Source: JASEGV01 sp037443545 (GTDB lineage: Bacteria > Bacteroidota > Ignavibacteria > UBA10030 > BY39). Taken from it: a stretch of DNA of 34,240 nucleotides. Both the position numbers and the translations under genes were made by a program. Within the stretch, counting starts at the first letter, position 1, and every line of letters begins with the position of its first letter. Shown piece by piece: positions 7,093 to 13,945 of this stretch. The notes under the pieces were generated by a model. It was not told the DNA's origin, made no database searches, and was given only the letters and a program-made list of their open reading frames with translations. Where the stretch lies: the NCBI GenBank assembly GCA_037443545.1, contig JBBIOD010000013.1:1-34240 (forward strand), in the 5' to 3' direction.

Positions 7093-9298
7093 CAGGCAGG
7101 TCTTCCTGTTCGAAATCTGATGGATCAAATTCATCCTGATATTCTTCACGAACATCTCTCTCGCCTCGCTGCCTTTGTTGTTGAACAGTCTTTGTTTTAG
7201 AGGGCTCTCCTTGCGTAATTTTGGGTTGAGGCGGAGGAGGAGGAACTATCTCTTTTATTTTTACATACTGCGACAGTTTTGAAGTATCCTGGGCCACTGC
7301 AACTTTGCCCGATACATTTTCCGCATAAATTGATTTCGGGTATTTATCTCTCAATGTTTGGTAGTAAAACTTCGCACTATCGTTATTGTTTAGAATGTTT
7401 TCAAAAATCCACCCTGAAGTATAAAATGATTTTGTTGCGAGCTCGGAACTCGAATCGGTTGCAACGATTATGCTAAATATTTTGAGTGCTTCCCTAGGTT
7501 TATTTTCATACGTTAACTTTAAAGCTCTTTCGTATAAAATTTCCAACTCAGGTTTTTCAATCTCCACTGTTATCCCCTTAATTTTCTTTGCCTGAATAGC
7601 ATAATCTGATTTGCCGTAATCTTTTATAAGTAAATCGTACAACGAATCGACAGCCAGATGATTTCCGCGTAACCTATGAATTTCAGCCATCGCATAATAT
7701 GCTCGGGGTGTATAATCGGGTTTGAAATTACTATTAGAAACTATGTCGAACCAAAACTCTGCCGAGTCCAATAATGATAATTCTAACATGAATAGTGTTG
7801 CAAGTTCGAATTGGTTTTTTGTAATTAAGTATAAGGCACTGTCGGCATTTATCGATACACTCGTTAAAACCGGCTGCCTGGGTGCCGCTACCTCCTCCTC
7901 CGACTTTTTAACCAATCTCGAAGGCTCCTTTAATATAACGTCCTCATCAAATTCTTCTACTTCATTATTGAGAGTATCTTCCAACAAATCAACTGTAGGC
8001 AGAATCAATGTATCTTGGTTTTGCAGCAAACTATCAGTTTTCACGGATAATAAAGTTGTATCTCTCCCGATGTTCGCTCGTTTTATGGAATCGCTTCTTA
8101 TTGCTAAGTAAAACAAACTATCATATAACTTTATATTATTATGATATAAAAAATATTTATTTAACGCATTAACTTTTTTGACCGCGAGGGGTGTAATTTC
8201 TGATTGCGGATTTTCAACTTTAGATTTTTCGTAATAAAATTTTGCTTCCTCAAAATCATGAAACGTTGATTCGTACATCACTCCGCGAGCATAGAAACTC
8301 TTTGCCGAAGCGTCAGTCTTCTTATAAACGGTATCAACCATTTCATATTGGTCAAGAGCTTTTTCATATTTTCCCATAGAGGCATAGGTATTTGCGATTT
8401 CTAAATCGATGTATGAGAAATTTTCTGTCGTTAAATCCTGATCCTTCATCTCAAACAGAACCTGAATCGCATTTTGGGATTTTCCTGATTCCCTTAACAT
8501 TCTTGCAGAATTTAATTCAGAACGAAATTTTAAACTTTCATTTGGCTTGTAATCAGCAACCTTATTGTATGCGATTCTCGCAAATTCATAATCTTGACGC
8601 AATTCATATATTCTTCCCTGTTGAAAAGTAGCAATAGCCAGCAATTTTCCATCTGCATCTATTTTGAGGGTTTGTGAGTATGATTTTTCGGCTTTAACAT
8701 ATTCACCACGTTCTAAATATATTTGCCCGGCTAACAAATACAACTCTGCAGCAATGTCGTTCTCTCCGATTTCGAGAGCTTGCGAAGAATATTTTGCTAT
8801 ATAGTTTAGAGCTTCATCAAACGCTTCCATGTTATATAACGTGCGCGCATATAATAAATGGGCTTTCCAGAAATGACTACTCGTCGGGAAGTTTTCAATT
8901 AATTCATTGAACTTTTTTAAAGCCAAATCGTTGTCGTCTTCGTAGTAATAAATTTCACCAATCATCATAATTGCATCATCAACCCACTTGCTGCGAGGGT
9001 AAAATTGAATTATCTTGGATGTTTTTTCAATCACGATATTAAATTTAGTGCGTACCCCTTGATTCGCAACGTATGGAGCAAAATAGTTTGTGTCTAGGGA
9101 TTTCGGAGGATTTTTGTACAATTCTAAGAGTGCCTCGTCATAATGTTTTTTTGCATTATAGTATGAATTGAAATATCCCATCGTATTTTCATACCTTGTA
9201 GAAAAAAATTCTCCGATAGGACTCGAGCACCCGCTAACCAAAATAACTGTGGAAATGAGAGAGAAAAATTTAAAGAAAGAAAAAAACCGGATAGTCAT
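7082..9298 (-). CDS. Large TPR lipoprotein, PorW/SprE-like
   Basis: This 738-residue lipoprotein has a type II signal peptide ending in the lipobox LVSGC (C24). Residues about 30-380 and 480-680 are rich in tetratricopeptide repeats (for example YLERGEYVKAEKSYSQTL and FDEALNYIAKY). The two TPR blocks are split by a poorly conserved acidic linker. The tail has VPPPPPQP and ends in a strongly acidic stretch. The N-terminal STRYENTMGYFNSYYNAK block recalls the PorW/SprE/RemO family, TPR lipoproteins needed for type IX secretion and gliding; this assignment comes from pattern memory and is tentative. The gene has its own promoter at 9329-9357 and overlaps pyrK by 11 nt. An alternative is a generic envelope TPR scaffold. 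Confidence 0.75.
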   Translation of the reverse strand: MTIRFFSFFKFFSLISTVILVSGCSSPIGEFFSTRYENTMGYFNSYYNAKKHYDEALLELYKNPPKSLDTNYFAPYVANQGVRTKFNIVIEKTSKIIQFYPRSKWVDDAIMMIGEIYYYEDDNDLALKKFNELIENFPTSSHFWKAHLLYARTLYNMEAFDEALNYIAKYSSQALEIGENDIAAELYLLAGQIYLERGEYVKAEKSYSQTLKIDADGKLLAIATFQQGRIYELRQDYEFARIAYNKVADYKPNESLKFRSELNSARMLRESGKSQNAIQVLFEMKDQDLTTENFSYIDLEIANTYASMGKYEKALDQYEMVDTVYKKTDASAKSFYARGVMYESTFHDFEEAKFYYEKSKVENPQSEITPLAVKKVNALNKYFLYHNNIKLYDSLFYLAIRSDSIKRANIGRDTTLLSVKTDSLLQNQDTLILPTVDLLEDTLNNEVEEFDEDVILKEPSRLVKKSEEEVAAPRQPVLTSVSINADSALYLITKNQFELATLFMLELSLLDSAEFWFDIVSNSNFKPDYTPRAYYAMAEIHRLRGNHLAVDSLYDLLIKDYGKSDYAIQAKKIKGITVEIEKPELEILYERALKLTYENKPREALKIFSIIVATDSSSELATKSFYTSGWIFENILNNNDSAKFYYQTLRDKYPKSIYAENVSGKVAVAQDTSKLSQYVKIKEIVPPPPPQPKITQGEPSKTKTVQQQRQRGERDVREEYQDEFDPSDFEQEDLPDDE

Positions 9299-9328
9299 AT
9301 AATTTTTAATAATGATTAAATCTGTTTA

Positions 9329-9357
9329 ATATTAATGAATATTTAATAAAAATGCAA
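9329..9357 (-). promoter_or_regulatory. Sigma70-type promoter of the TPR-pyrK-pyrD-folC operon
   Basis: TTGCAT (9352-9357), a 17-bp spacer and TAATAT (9329-9334) on the minus strand. The predicted start is near 9322, giving a leader of about 25 nt. There is no Shine-Dalgarno sequence before the ATG at 9298. Confidence 0.6.
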
Positions 9358-9366
9358 AGCTAAAAA

Positions 9367-9744
9367 CTATGTAATAGGTTTGATGATGGGTATTTCGACC
9401 TTCATCGGAACAACCGTGTATTTGTTCTTAATTAGCAATATAACTATACCGACCTCGTATCGTGATTTTAATATTAATTGATTTTTATTTTGTGAAATGA
9501 TTTCAATTTTTTCGTATCCTTCTACAACTACAAACTCGGTTTTGAATTCTCTGTAAGGAACGCCGAAACCGAAGCGATTCAAACTTATAACACTGATTGT
9601 CGCAGTAGAGTTTCCATCAGGATAAAGATGATGTGGATATATTTCGACATTAATCGAATTAACCGTAAATATTTCCTTCACCAAAATTATGGCAGAAAAC
9701 CCAAACAAAACGACTAAAATTAACCGTATTTCATTTTTGTTCAT
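9367..9744 (-). CDS. Small membrane-anchored protein with possible Ig-like domain
   Basis: I do not recognise this 125-residue protein as a named family. It has an N-terminal hydrophobic segment (residues about 8-24, LILVVLFGFSAIILVKE) that would act as an uncleaved anchor or signal. An all-beta stretch follows. LYPDGNSTATISVISLNRFG (residues about 40-59) resembles the start of bacterial Ig-like (invasin/Big_1) domains, which read roughly A-D-G-x-S-x-A-T-x-x-V-x-V. The rest (VVVEG, LILKSRYEVGIVILLI) fits the later strands of a single domain. It sits 68 nt before the TPR lipoprotein gene and has its own strong promoter. A periplasmic or surface role is inferred only from topology. Confidence 0.7.
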   Translation of the reverse strand: MNKNEIRLILVVLFGFSAIILVKEIFTVNSINVEIYPHHLYPDGNSTATISVISLNRFGFGVPYREFKTEFVVVEGYEKIEIISQNKNQLILKSRYEVGIVILLIKNKYTVVPMKVEIPIIKPIT

Positions 9745-9759
9745 CAGTTCTTAGTAACA

Positions 9760-9788
9760 ATTAAACCTCATAGCCAGAATATTGTCAA
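9760..9788 (-). promoter_or_regulatory. Sigma70-type promoter of the 125-residue membrane protein
   Basis: TTGACA (9783-9788, a perfect -35), a 17-bp spacer and TTTAAT (9760-9765) on the minus strand, with the ATG at 9744. Its -35 element overlaps that of the divergent plus-strand promoter. Confidence 0.7.
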
Positions 9789-9809
9789 AATTTGTGTAGT
9801 TAATCTAAT
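9782..9809 (+). promoter_or_regulatory. Candidate promoter of the Spy/CpxP-like gene
   Basis: TTGTCA (9782-9787), a 16-bp spacer and TCTAAT (9804-9809) on the plus strand. The alternative -10 TAATAA (9806-9811) has an 18-bp spacer. The predicted start is near 9816, followed by the ribosome site AAAGGA (about 9828) and the ATG at 9840. Confidence 0.5.
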
Positions 9810-9839
9810 AAAATAAACAATAACTTGAAAGGATAATTT

Positions 9840-10433
9840 ATGTTGACAAATCAATTCGTACAAAAACACAAAAATATTTTTCTTTCCATTTTAATATTAT
9901 TCGCCATCGGTTTTACCGCTGTCTATGCACAAGTGGAAAAGGATATCAAAATCATCAAGAAGCAAGGATCGAAAATCGAAGTGATCGAGAAAGATGATGA
10001 TGATTATCCAGAGGTGATGCATAAGATGCACAGGATGAATAATTTGAATTTGACTGATGAACAACAGAAGCAATTCGACAAACTGCGATTTGATATTCAA
10101 AAGAAACAAACCGATGCCAAGGCAAAAGTTAAAACGGCCGAAATCGAACTGAAAGAACTATTCAGTGCCGATAAGTTAGACCGTGCTGCAATCGAGAAAA
10201 AGATGAAGGAGATAGCAGACTTACGATTAAAGCTTCGCCTTAATCATCTCGAACATTGGTTTGCTGCAAACAAGCTATTGGATGAAAAACAGCAAAAAAT
10301 TTGGAAGGAAAACCTCGAGAGACGAGGCGGACCCAAGGTAGAAGGTATGATGAAAGGATTTGGTGGCAGAGGTAAAAAAATGATGCAGTTTAAAATGTAC
10401 GATTGCGATAAGCCTTGTTGTAATAAAGATTAA
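9840..10433 (+). CDS. Spy/CpxP-like periplasmic protein with metal-ligand tail
   Basis: This 197-residue protein has a signal peptide (about 1-31, ending AVYAQ). The mature part is almost all charged alpha-helix. It has two LTxxQ-type motifs, LNLTDEQQKQF and KLLDEKQQKIW, the hallmark of Spy/CpxP/CnrX-type periplasmic chaperones and metal sensors. The C-terminus is Met-, Gly- and Lys-rich and ends in DCDKPCCNKD, with three cysteines. This suggests metal binding, as in Spy-related heavy-metal resistance proteins. It is the only clear plus-strand gene in the window, with a good ribosome site (AAAGGA) and a hairpin after the stop. No two-component system or metal pump is nearby. Family membership is moderately sure; the ligand is unknown. 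Confidence 0.8.
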   Translation: MLTNQFVQKHKNIFLSILILFAIGFTAVYAQVEKDIKIIKKQGSKIEVIEKDDDDYPEVMHKMHRMNNLNLTDEQQKQFDKLRFDIQKKQTDAKAKVKTAEIELKELFSADKLDRAAIEKKMKEIADLRLKLRLNHLEHWFAANKLLDEKQQKIWKENLERRGGPKVEGMMKGFGGRGKKMMQFKMYDCDKPCCNKD

Positions 10434-10446
10434 ACACGATTTAAAT

Positions 10447-10488
10447 ATCCCGTTAGCCTGCCCTGGGCGGATTAACGGGATTTATTTT
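10447..10488 (+). terminator. Hairpin terminator between convergent genes
   Basis: A perfect 9-bp stem, ATCCCGTTA (10447-10455) with TAACGGGAT (10473-10481), encloses a GC-rich 17-nt loop and is followed on the plus strand by a T-rich tract. It ends the Spy-like transcript. It lies just beyond the stop of the oppositely oriented SDR gene, so it may serve both strands, though the minus-strand U tract is poor. Confidence 0.7.
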
Positions 10489-11188
10489 ACCAATCAGGAT
10501 TTGTAGGCCTTACGTCAACCTCGCTTACCATAACATTGCGAGGCATCGATAAAGCATTTACAACAACTTTCGCAATATCTTCTGGCTGCGGCATTCGAGA
10601 CGGGTTTTTTACGGTGTCAGAAAAGGAAGTGTTAACAGACCCGGGACAAATAGTTATTACACGAATATTGTGTTGTCTGACTTCTAACATCAAACTACTG
10701 GCAAAACCGATTACCCCCCATTTTGTCGCTGAATAACCAGCGCCCCCTACAAAAGCATTTCTCCCTGCTAACGATGAAATATTTATTATATCTCCGCTTT
10801 TCTGTTTTATCATATAAGGCAAAACCGATTTGGTTGCTAAAAATAATCCACGCATATTGACTGAAAACATTTGATCGAACTCTTCCAATTTCATTTCTGC
10901 TACTTTCGAGAAGTAACCTACACCTGCATTATTCACGAGAATATCAATTTTTCCGAATTTGGTAACGACTTCTTGAACCATCCTATCAACGTGTTGTTCG
11001 TTTGAAATATCAGCAAAGATCGGAAGGGCTTTCCCTCCTATTTTTTCGATGATATCTGCATTCGATTTTAATTCCGATAAGGTTCTCGATACAAGTGCAA
11101 CGTCAACTCCATTTTCAGCCAGGGCTATTGCGATCGATTTTCCGATTCCTCTGCCGGCACCCGTTACAATCGCTACTTTGTTCGTCAT
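10487..11188 (-). CDS. Short-chain dehydrogenase/reductase, second of a tandem pair
   Basis: This 233-residue classical SDR has the cofactor motif TGAGRGIG (9-16), NNAG (86-89), N111 and the catalytic S139-Y152-K156 set (YSATK). S34/R35 after the second strand suggests NADPH preference. It overlaps the previous SDR gene by 4 nt (ATGA) and has a strong ribosome site (AGGAG). As the last gene of the folE-PTPS operon, it could carry out one of the two side-chain reductions of pyruvoyl-tetrahydropterin. It ends in DVRPTNPDW, a tail resembling the IIRPTLGD of its partner. A generic 3-oxoacyl reductase is the alternative; context favours pterin metabolism. Confidence 0.88.
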   Translation of the reverse strand: MTNKVAIVTGAGRGIGKSIAIALAENGVDVALVSRTLSELKSNADIIEKIGGKALPIFADISNEQHVDRMVQEVVTKFGKIDILVNNAGVGYFSKVAEMKLEEFDQMFSVNMRGLFLATKSVLPYMIKQKSGDIINISSLAGRNAFVGGAGYSATKWGVIGFASSLMLEVRQHNIRVITICPGSVNTSFSDTVKNPSRMPQPEDIAKVVVNALSMPRNVMVSEVDVRPTNPDW

Positions 11189-11910
11189 TCTAAGTCTCCT
11201 AATGTTGGTCGTATAATCAATTCTTCTACAAAAGCATCTCTTAATTTTAAACGATAAATCGACACTACAGTTTCCGCTACGCTTTTTGCATCCATCATTT
11301 TGTTTGAAAGTTCGTGTAGCTTACCTGCCCACATTTTCGTAGAAGTTGCACCCGGAAAAATTGTTATTATCTTTACGTTATGTTGTCGTACTTCTTCACG
11401 CAACACACGAACCATAGCGACAAGCCCGGCTTTTGCGGCGCTGTACGCAGAGGAATTTTTGAAAGTCTTAGTGGCAACCACCGATGCTATGTTTATTATC
11501 AATCCCTCTTTTCGCTTAATCATATCAGGAAGAACTTTTTTGATACATAAAAAAGCACTCCTTAAATTTATACCAACGATTGAGTCGAATTCCTTAAGCG
11601 ATGTCTTTTCGAAAGTTTTAAAGGATGTATTGCCTGCGTTATTGATTAGAACATCGACCGTGCCAAGTTTATTTTCTATTAAACGATGTGTTTTTGAAGT
11701 TTCCGATCCCTTACCAATATCGCAAGGGAAAACAAATGCTTCGCCTCCAAGTTTGGTAATCGTTTTTTGAACTGTGTTAAGCTCTCGCACAGTTCGCGAT
11801 GTAAGTACGACCTTACAGCCAATCAATGAAAACTGAATTGCAATTTCTTTTCCGATGCCTCTTCCGGCTCCCGTTACCCAAACAACCGGCTGTCGAAATT
11901 CTTGAATCAT
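11185..11910 (-). CDS. Sepiapterin-reductase-like short-chain dehydrogenase
   Basis: This 241-residue SDR has TGAGRGIG (13-20), NNAG (90-93) and catalytic S143, Y156 and K160. Several segments match my memory of the Chlorobium tepidum sepiapterin reductase: VATKTFKNSSAY before the catalytic tyrosine, PGATSTKMWAGKL after it, and the C-terminal VEELIIRPTLGD. Sepiapterin reductase reduces the pyruvoyl side chain to make tetrahydrobiopterin-type cofactors. The gene lies 6 nt after folE and overlaps the next SDR by 4 nt. It is clearly related to that neighbour and probably arose by tandem duplication. The SDR call is certain; the substrate rests on remembered homology plus context. Confidence 0.88.
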   Translation of the reverse strand: MIQEFRQPVVWVTGAGRGIGKEIAIQFSLIGCKVVLTSRTVRELNTVQKTITKLGGEAFVFPCDIGKGSETSKTHRLIENKLGTVDVLINNAGNTSFKTFEKTSLKEFDSIVGINLRSAFLCIKKVLPDMIKRKEGLIINIASVVATKTFKNSSAYSAAKAGLVAMVRVLREEVRQHNVKIITIFPGATSTKMWAGKLHELSNKMMDAKSVAETVVSIYRLKLRDAFVEELIIRPTLGDLE

Positions 11911-11916
11911 TTTGCG

Positions 11917-12498
11917 TTACACTAATTTAGTTGAAATTAGTTTCAGGAATTCATTTCTTGTTTTTTCATCTTCACGGAACGAACCCAACATAGCACTGGT
12001 AGTTGCAAGCGAATTTTGCTTCTCGACGCCGCGCATCGTCATACACAAATGGCGGGCTTCGAGTACAACTCCAACCCCATCGGGTTCAAGCGACTCGTAA
12101 AGCGTATCGGCGATTTCTTGAGTCATCCGTTCCTGAACTTGGAGCCTACGACTAAAAACTTCCACTATACGTGGTATTTTACTCAATCCCAAAATTTTTC
12201 CATCCGGAATGTATGCTATGTGAACTTTGCCGTAAAAAGGTAAAAGATGATGCTCGCACATACTGAAAAAATCGATATCCTTTACTATAACCATCTCATT
12301 ATATTTTTCACGGAAAACTGCACTCACTAAAATTTGTTTAGCGTCTTGACCGTAACCGCTCGTAAAATATTCCCACGCTTTCGTTACCCGGGCGGGTGTC
12401 CGCTGTAAACCTTCGCGGTTCGGATTTTCACCTACTAATTCTAAAATTCCTTTGATATGGTTCTCGAATGCTGAAGAGTCGATTTTCTTTCCTGCCAT
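11917..12498 (-). CDS. folE: GTP cyclohydrolase I (FolE)
   Basis: FolE converts GTP to 7,8-dihydroneopterin triphosphate, the entry to folate and biopterin. The 193-residue protein has the zinc ligands C81, H84 and C152 within MCEHHLLPFYG and EARHLCMTMRGV. It also has the helix SKIPRIVEVFSRRLQVQER and the signature QNSLATTSAMLG. I chose the ATG at 12498, right after the PTPS stop, because GGAG sits 6 nt upstream and the protein then has family length. A longer frame back to 12567 only overlaps PTPS. With PTPS upstream and reductases downstream, this copy likely feeds a tetrahydrobiopterin-type pathway rather than folate alone. Confidence 0.97.
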   Translation of the reverse strand: MAGKKIDSSAFENHIKGILELVGENPNREGLQRTPARVTKAWEYFTSGYGQDAKQILVSAVFREKYNEMVIVKDIDFFSMCEHHLLPFYGKVHIAYIPDGKILGLSKIPRIVEVFSRRLQVQERMTQEIADTLYESLEPDGVGVVLEARHLCMTMRGVEKQNSLATTSAMLGSFREDEKTRNEFLKLISTKLV

Positions 12499-12499
12499 A

Positions 12500-12907
12500 C
12501 TATTCTCCACGATACTCGGTATAGTTTTTTGCCGTTTCTGAAATTTGGATGGAATACAATTTTCCACGTTTGATTTTAGGATTTAATATCTTCCAAAATA
12601 TTCTTGCAAGATTCTCTGTAGTCGGAATTACTCCTTGCAAAAAATCTACATCTACATTTAAATTTTTGTGATCAACCTGGTTTATGATCTCTTCTTTGAT
12701 TAAGTCGGAAAGCTTTTTCAAATCGATGATCATTCCTGTCCTCGGGTCGGGCTCACCAACTACCGTTACGGATAATTCGTAATTGTGGCCATGCCCGGCA
12801 GGATTCGAACATTTTCCAAAAGTTTCTAAATTCTCCTCGTCAGAAAACGACTCGTTGAAAAGGCGATGCGATGCACAAAAATATTCTTTTCTTGTTATAT
12901 ATACCAT
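12500..12907 (-). CDS. 6-pyruvoyl-tetrahydropterin synthase (eukaryote-like PTPS)
   Basis: The 135-residue protein converts dihydroneopterin triphosphate to 6-pyruvoyl-tetrahydropterin. Zinc ligands are H14 (CASHRL), H39 and H41 (GHGHNY). The likely catalytic set is C33, D79 and H80 (VDHKNL), with E124 (SETAKN) binding the pterin. The stretches SDEENLETFGKCSNPAGHGH and TGMIIDLKKL, and TTEN at 96-99, resemble animal PTPS more than short bacterial QueD, whose cysteine region is shorter. It is flanked 2 nt away by bcp and 1 nt by folE. The alternative, QueD of queuosine synthesis, is less likely because no queC, queE or queF is nearby. Confidence 0.9.
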   Translation of the reverse strand: MVYITRKEYFCASHRLFNESFSDEENLETFGKCSNPAGHGHNYELSVTVVGEPDPRTGMIIDLKKLSDLIKEEIINQVDHKNLNVDVDFLQGVIPTTENLARIFWKILNPKIKRGKLYSIQISETAKNYTEYRGE

Positions 12908-12909
12908 AA

Positions 12910-13383
12910 TTATATGTTTTGTAATACTTCTTCGATATGGCCTGCGACTTTTATTTTTCTGAAAATGGTTTTTATTTTTCCTTCTTCATTTATGATAAAA
13001 GTTGAGCGTTCGATACCAAAATATTTCTTTCCTAAAAATGATTTCTGTTTCCAAACACCGTAGGTTTTTGATACTTCTTTATTCTGATCGCTTAACAATA
13101 GAAACGGTAATTTATGCTTATCGACGAATTTTTGATGCGATTGTATGGAATCGGCACTAATGCCTAAAATAACCGCTCCCCTTTTTTGTAACTCAGAATA
13201 ATTATCCCGGAACAAACACGCCTCCGTTGTGCAACCTGGAGTCATATCTTTCGGATAGAAATACAAAACAATTTTCTTCCCCGCAAAATCATTTAAAGAA
13301 TGAATCCTTCCATCTGTAGAAGGAAGTCTGAAAGCTGGAGCTTTCTGCCCAATTTTAAGTTCAGCAACAGTTTTCTCTTCCAT
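12910..13383 (-). CDS. bcp: Thioredoxin-dependent peroxiredoxin, Bcp/PrxQ type
   Basis: This 157-residue peroxiredoxin reduces hydrogen and organic peroxides with electrons from thioredoxin. The peroxidatic cysteine is C51 in YPKDMTPGCTTEAC, and C56 five residues later is the resolving cysteine of the PrxQ group. No signal peptide is present, so it is cytoplasmic. The ATG at 13383 has a good ribosome site (AAAGGGA). It lies 18 nt after the AhpE-like gene and 2 nt before PTPS. Reduced pterins are easily oxidised, so co-transcription with two peroxidases may be protective; that link is inference. Confidence 0.95.
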   Translation of the reverse strand: MEEKTVAELKIGQKAPAFRLPSTDGRIHSLNDFAGKKIVLYFYPKDMTPGCTTEACLFRDNYSELQKRGAVILGISADSIQSHQKFVDKHKLPFLLLSDQNKEVSKTYGVWKQKSFLGKKYFGIERSTFIINEEGKIKTIFRKIKVAGHIEEVLQNI

Positions 13384-13401
13384 AATTATCCCTTTCCGAT
13401 T

Positions 13402-13872
13402 TTATAAGGAAGGAATATTTTTTTTAATCTCGTCAAACGGCGGCAGATTGCCTGGGCTATCTGTAGCCCAGATGTATTTTACAATCCCTTTTTCATTAAT
13501 AATAAAAACTGCCCGTTTAGCAGCAGTATAACCCTTTAAATTGGCAAAATCGTTATACAATCCGCTATACATAAGCGAAACTTCACGGGTGTAATCGCTC
13601 AAGAGTGGAAAAGTAAGCTTATGCGCATCGGCAAATGCTTTGTTGGCAAAGGGTGAATCAACACTCACACCGATAACCTGAGCATTCATCTCATTGAAAC
13701 TGGCCATTGCATCTCTAAAGGCACACATTTCATTCGTGCATACACCAGTGAAAGCACCGGGAAAGAATGCCAGCACCACAGTTTTTCCTTCAAAATCGTT
13801 CAGCGATTTTAGTTGCCTTTCGGTATCGAATAATGAAAAATTAGGTGCTTTTGAATTGATTTCTATATTCAT
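13402..13872 (-). CDS. Peroxiredoxin, AhpE-like
   Basis: This 156-residue protein is a second peroxiredoxin of a different subgroup. The active site reads FFPGAFTGVCTNEMC, with peroxidatic C45 and a second cysteine C50. PGAFTGVCT, in place of PKDxTPGCT, marks the AhpE/Prx1-atypical type. It has a good ribosome site (AAGGAA, 6 nt spacer) and is the first gene of the peroxiredoxin-pterin operon, downstream of the promoter at 13914-13942. It is cytoplasmic, with no signal sequence. The reductant is unknown. Confidence 0.93.
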   Translation of the reverse strand: MNIEINSKAPNFSLFDTERQLKSLNDFEGKTVVLAFFPGAFTGVCTNEMCAFRDAMASFNEMNAQVIGVSVDSPFANKAFADAHKLTFPLLSDYTREVSLMYSGLYNDFANLKGYTAAKRAVFIINEKGIVKYIWATDSPGNLPPFDEIKKNIPSL

Positions 13873-13913
13873 TTATAATTCCTTTCTTTATATTTTTTGT
13901 TTCGATGATTGAA

Positions 13914-13942
13914 AATTTAGAGAAATATATTTCAAAATACAA
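13914..13942 (-). promoter_or_regulatory. Sigma70-type promoter of the peroxiredoxin-pterin operon
   Basis: TTGTAT (13937-13942), a 17-bp spacer and TAAATT (13914-13919) on the minus strand. It begins right after the stop of the Wzi-like gene and gives a leader of about 35 nt with AAGGAA before the ATG at 13872. Confidence 0.6.
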
Positions 13943-13945
13943 ATT

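Noticed and set aside
7093..7155. Longer N-terminus for PyrK
   Set aside because: It would overlap the TPR gene by 74 nt and adds residues that do not match the family's N-terminus.
12499..12567. Longer N-terminus for FolE overlapping the PTPS gene
   Set aside because: The extra 23 residues are not FolE-like, and a good ribosome site directly precedes the ATG at 12498.
12500..12907. QueD (queuosine) assignment for the PTPS-like gene
   Set aside because: The active-site region is of the longer, eukaryote-like type, and no other queuosine genes are in the window, while folE and reductases are adjacent. Not fully excluded.
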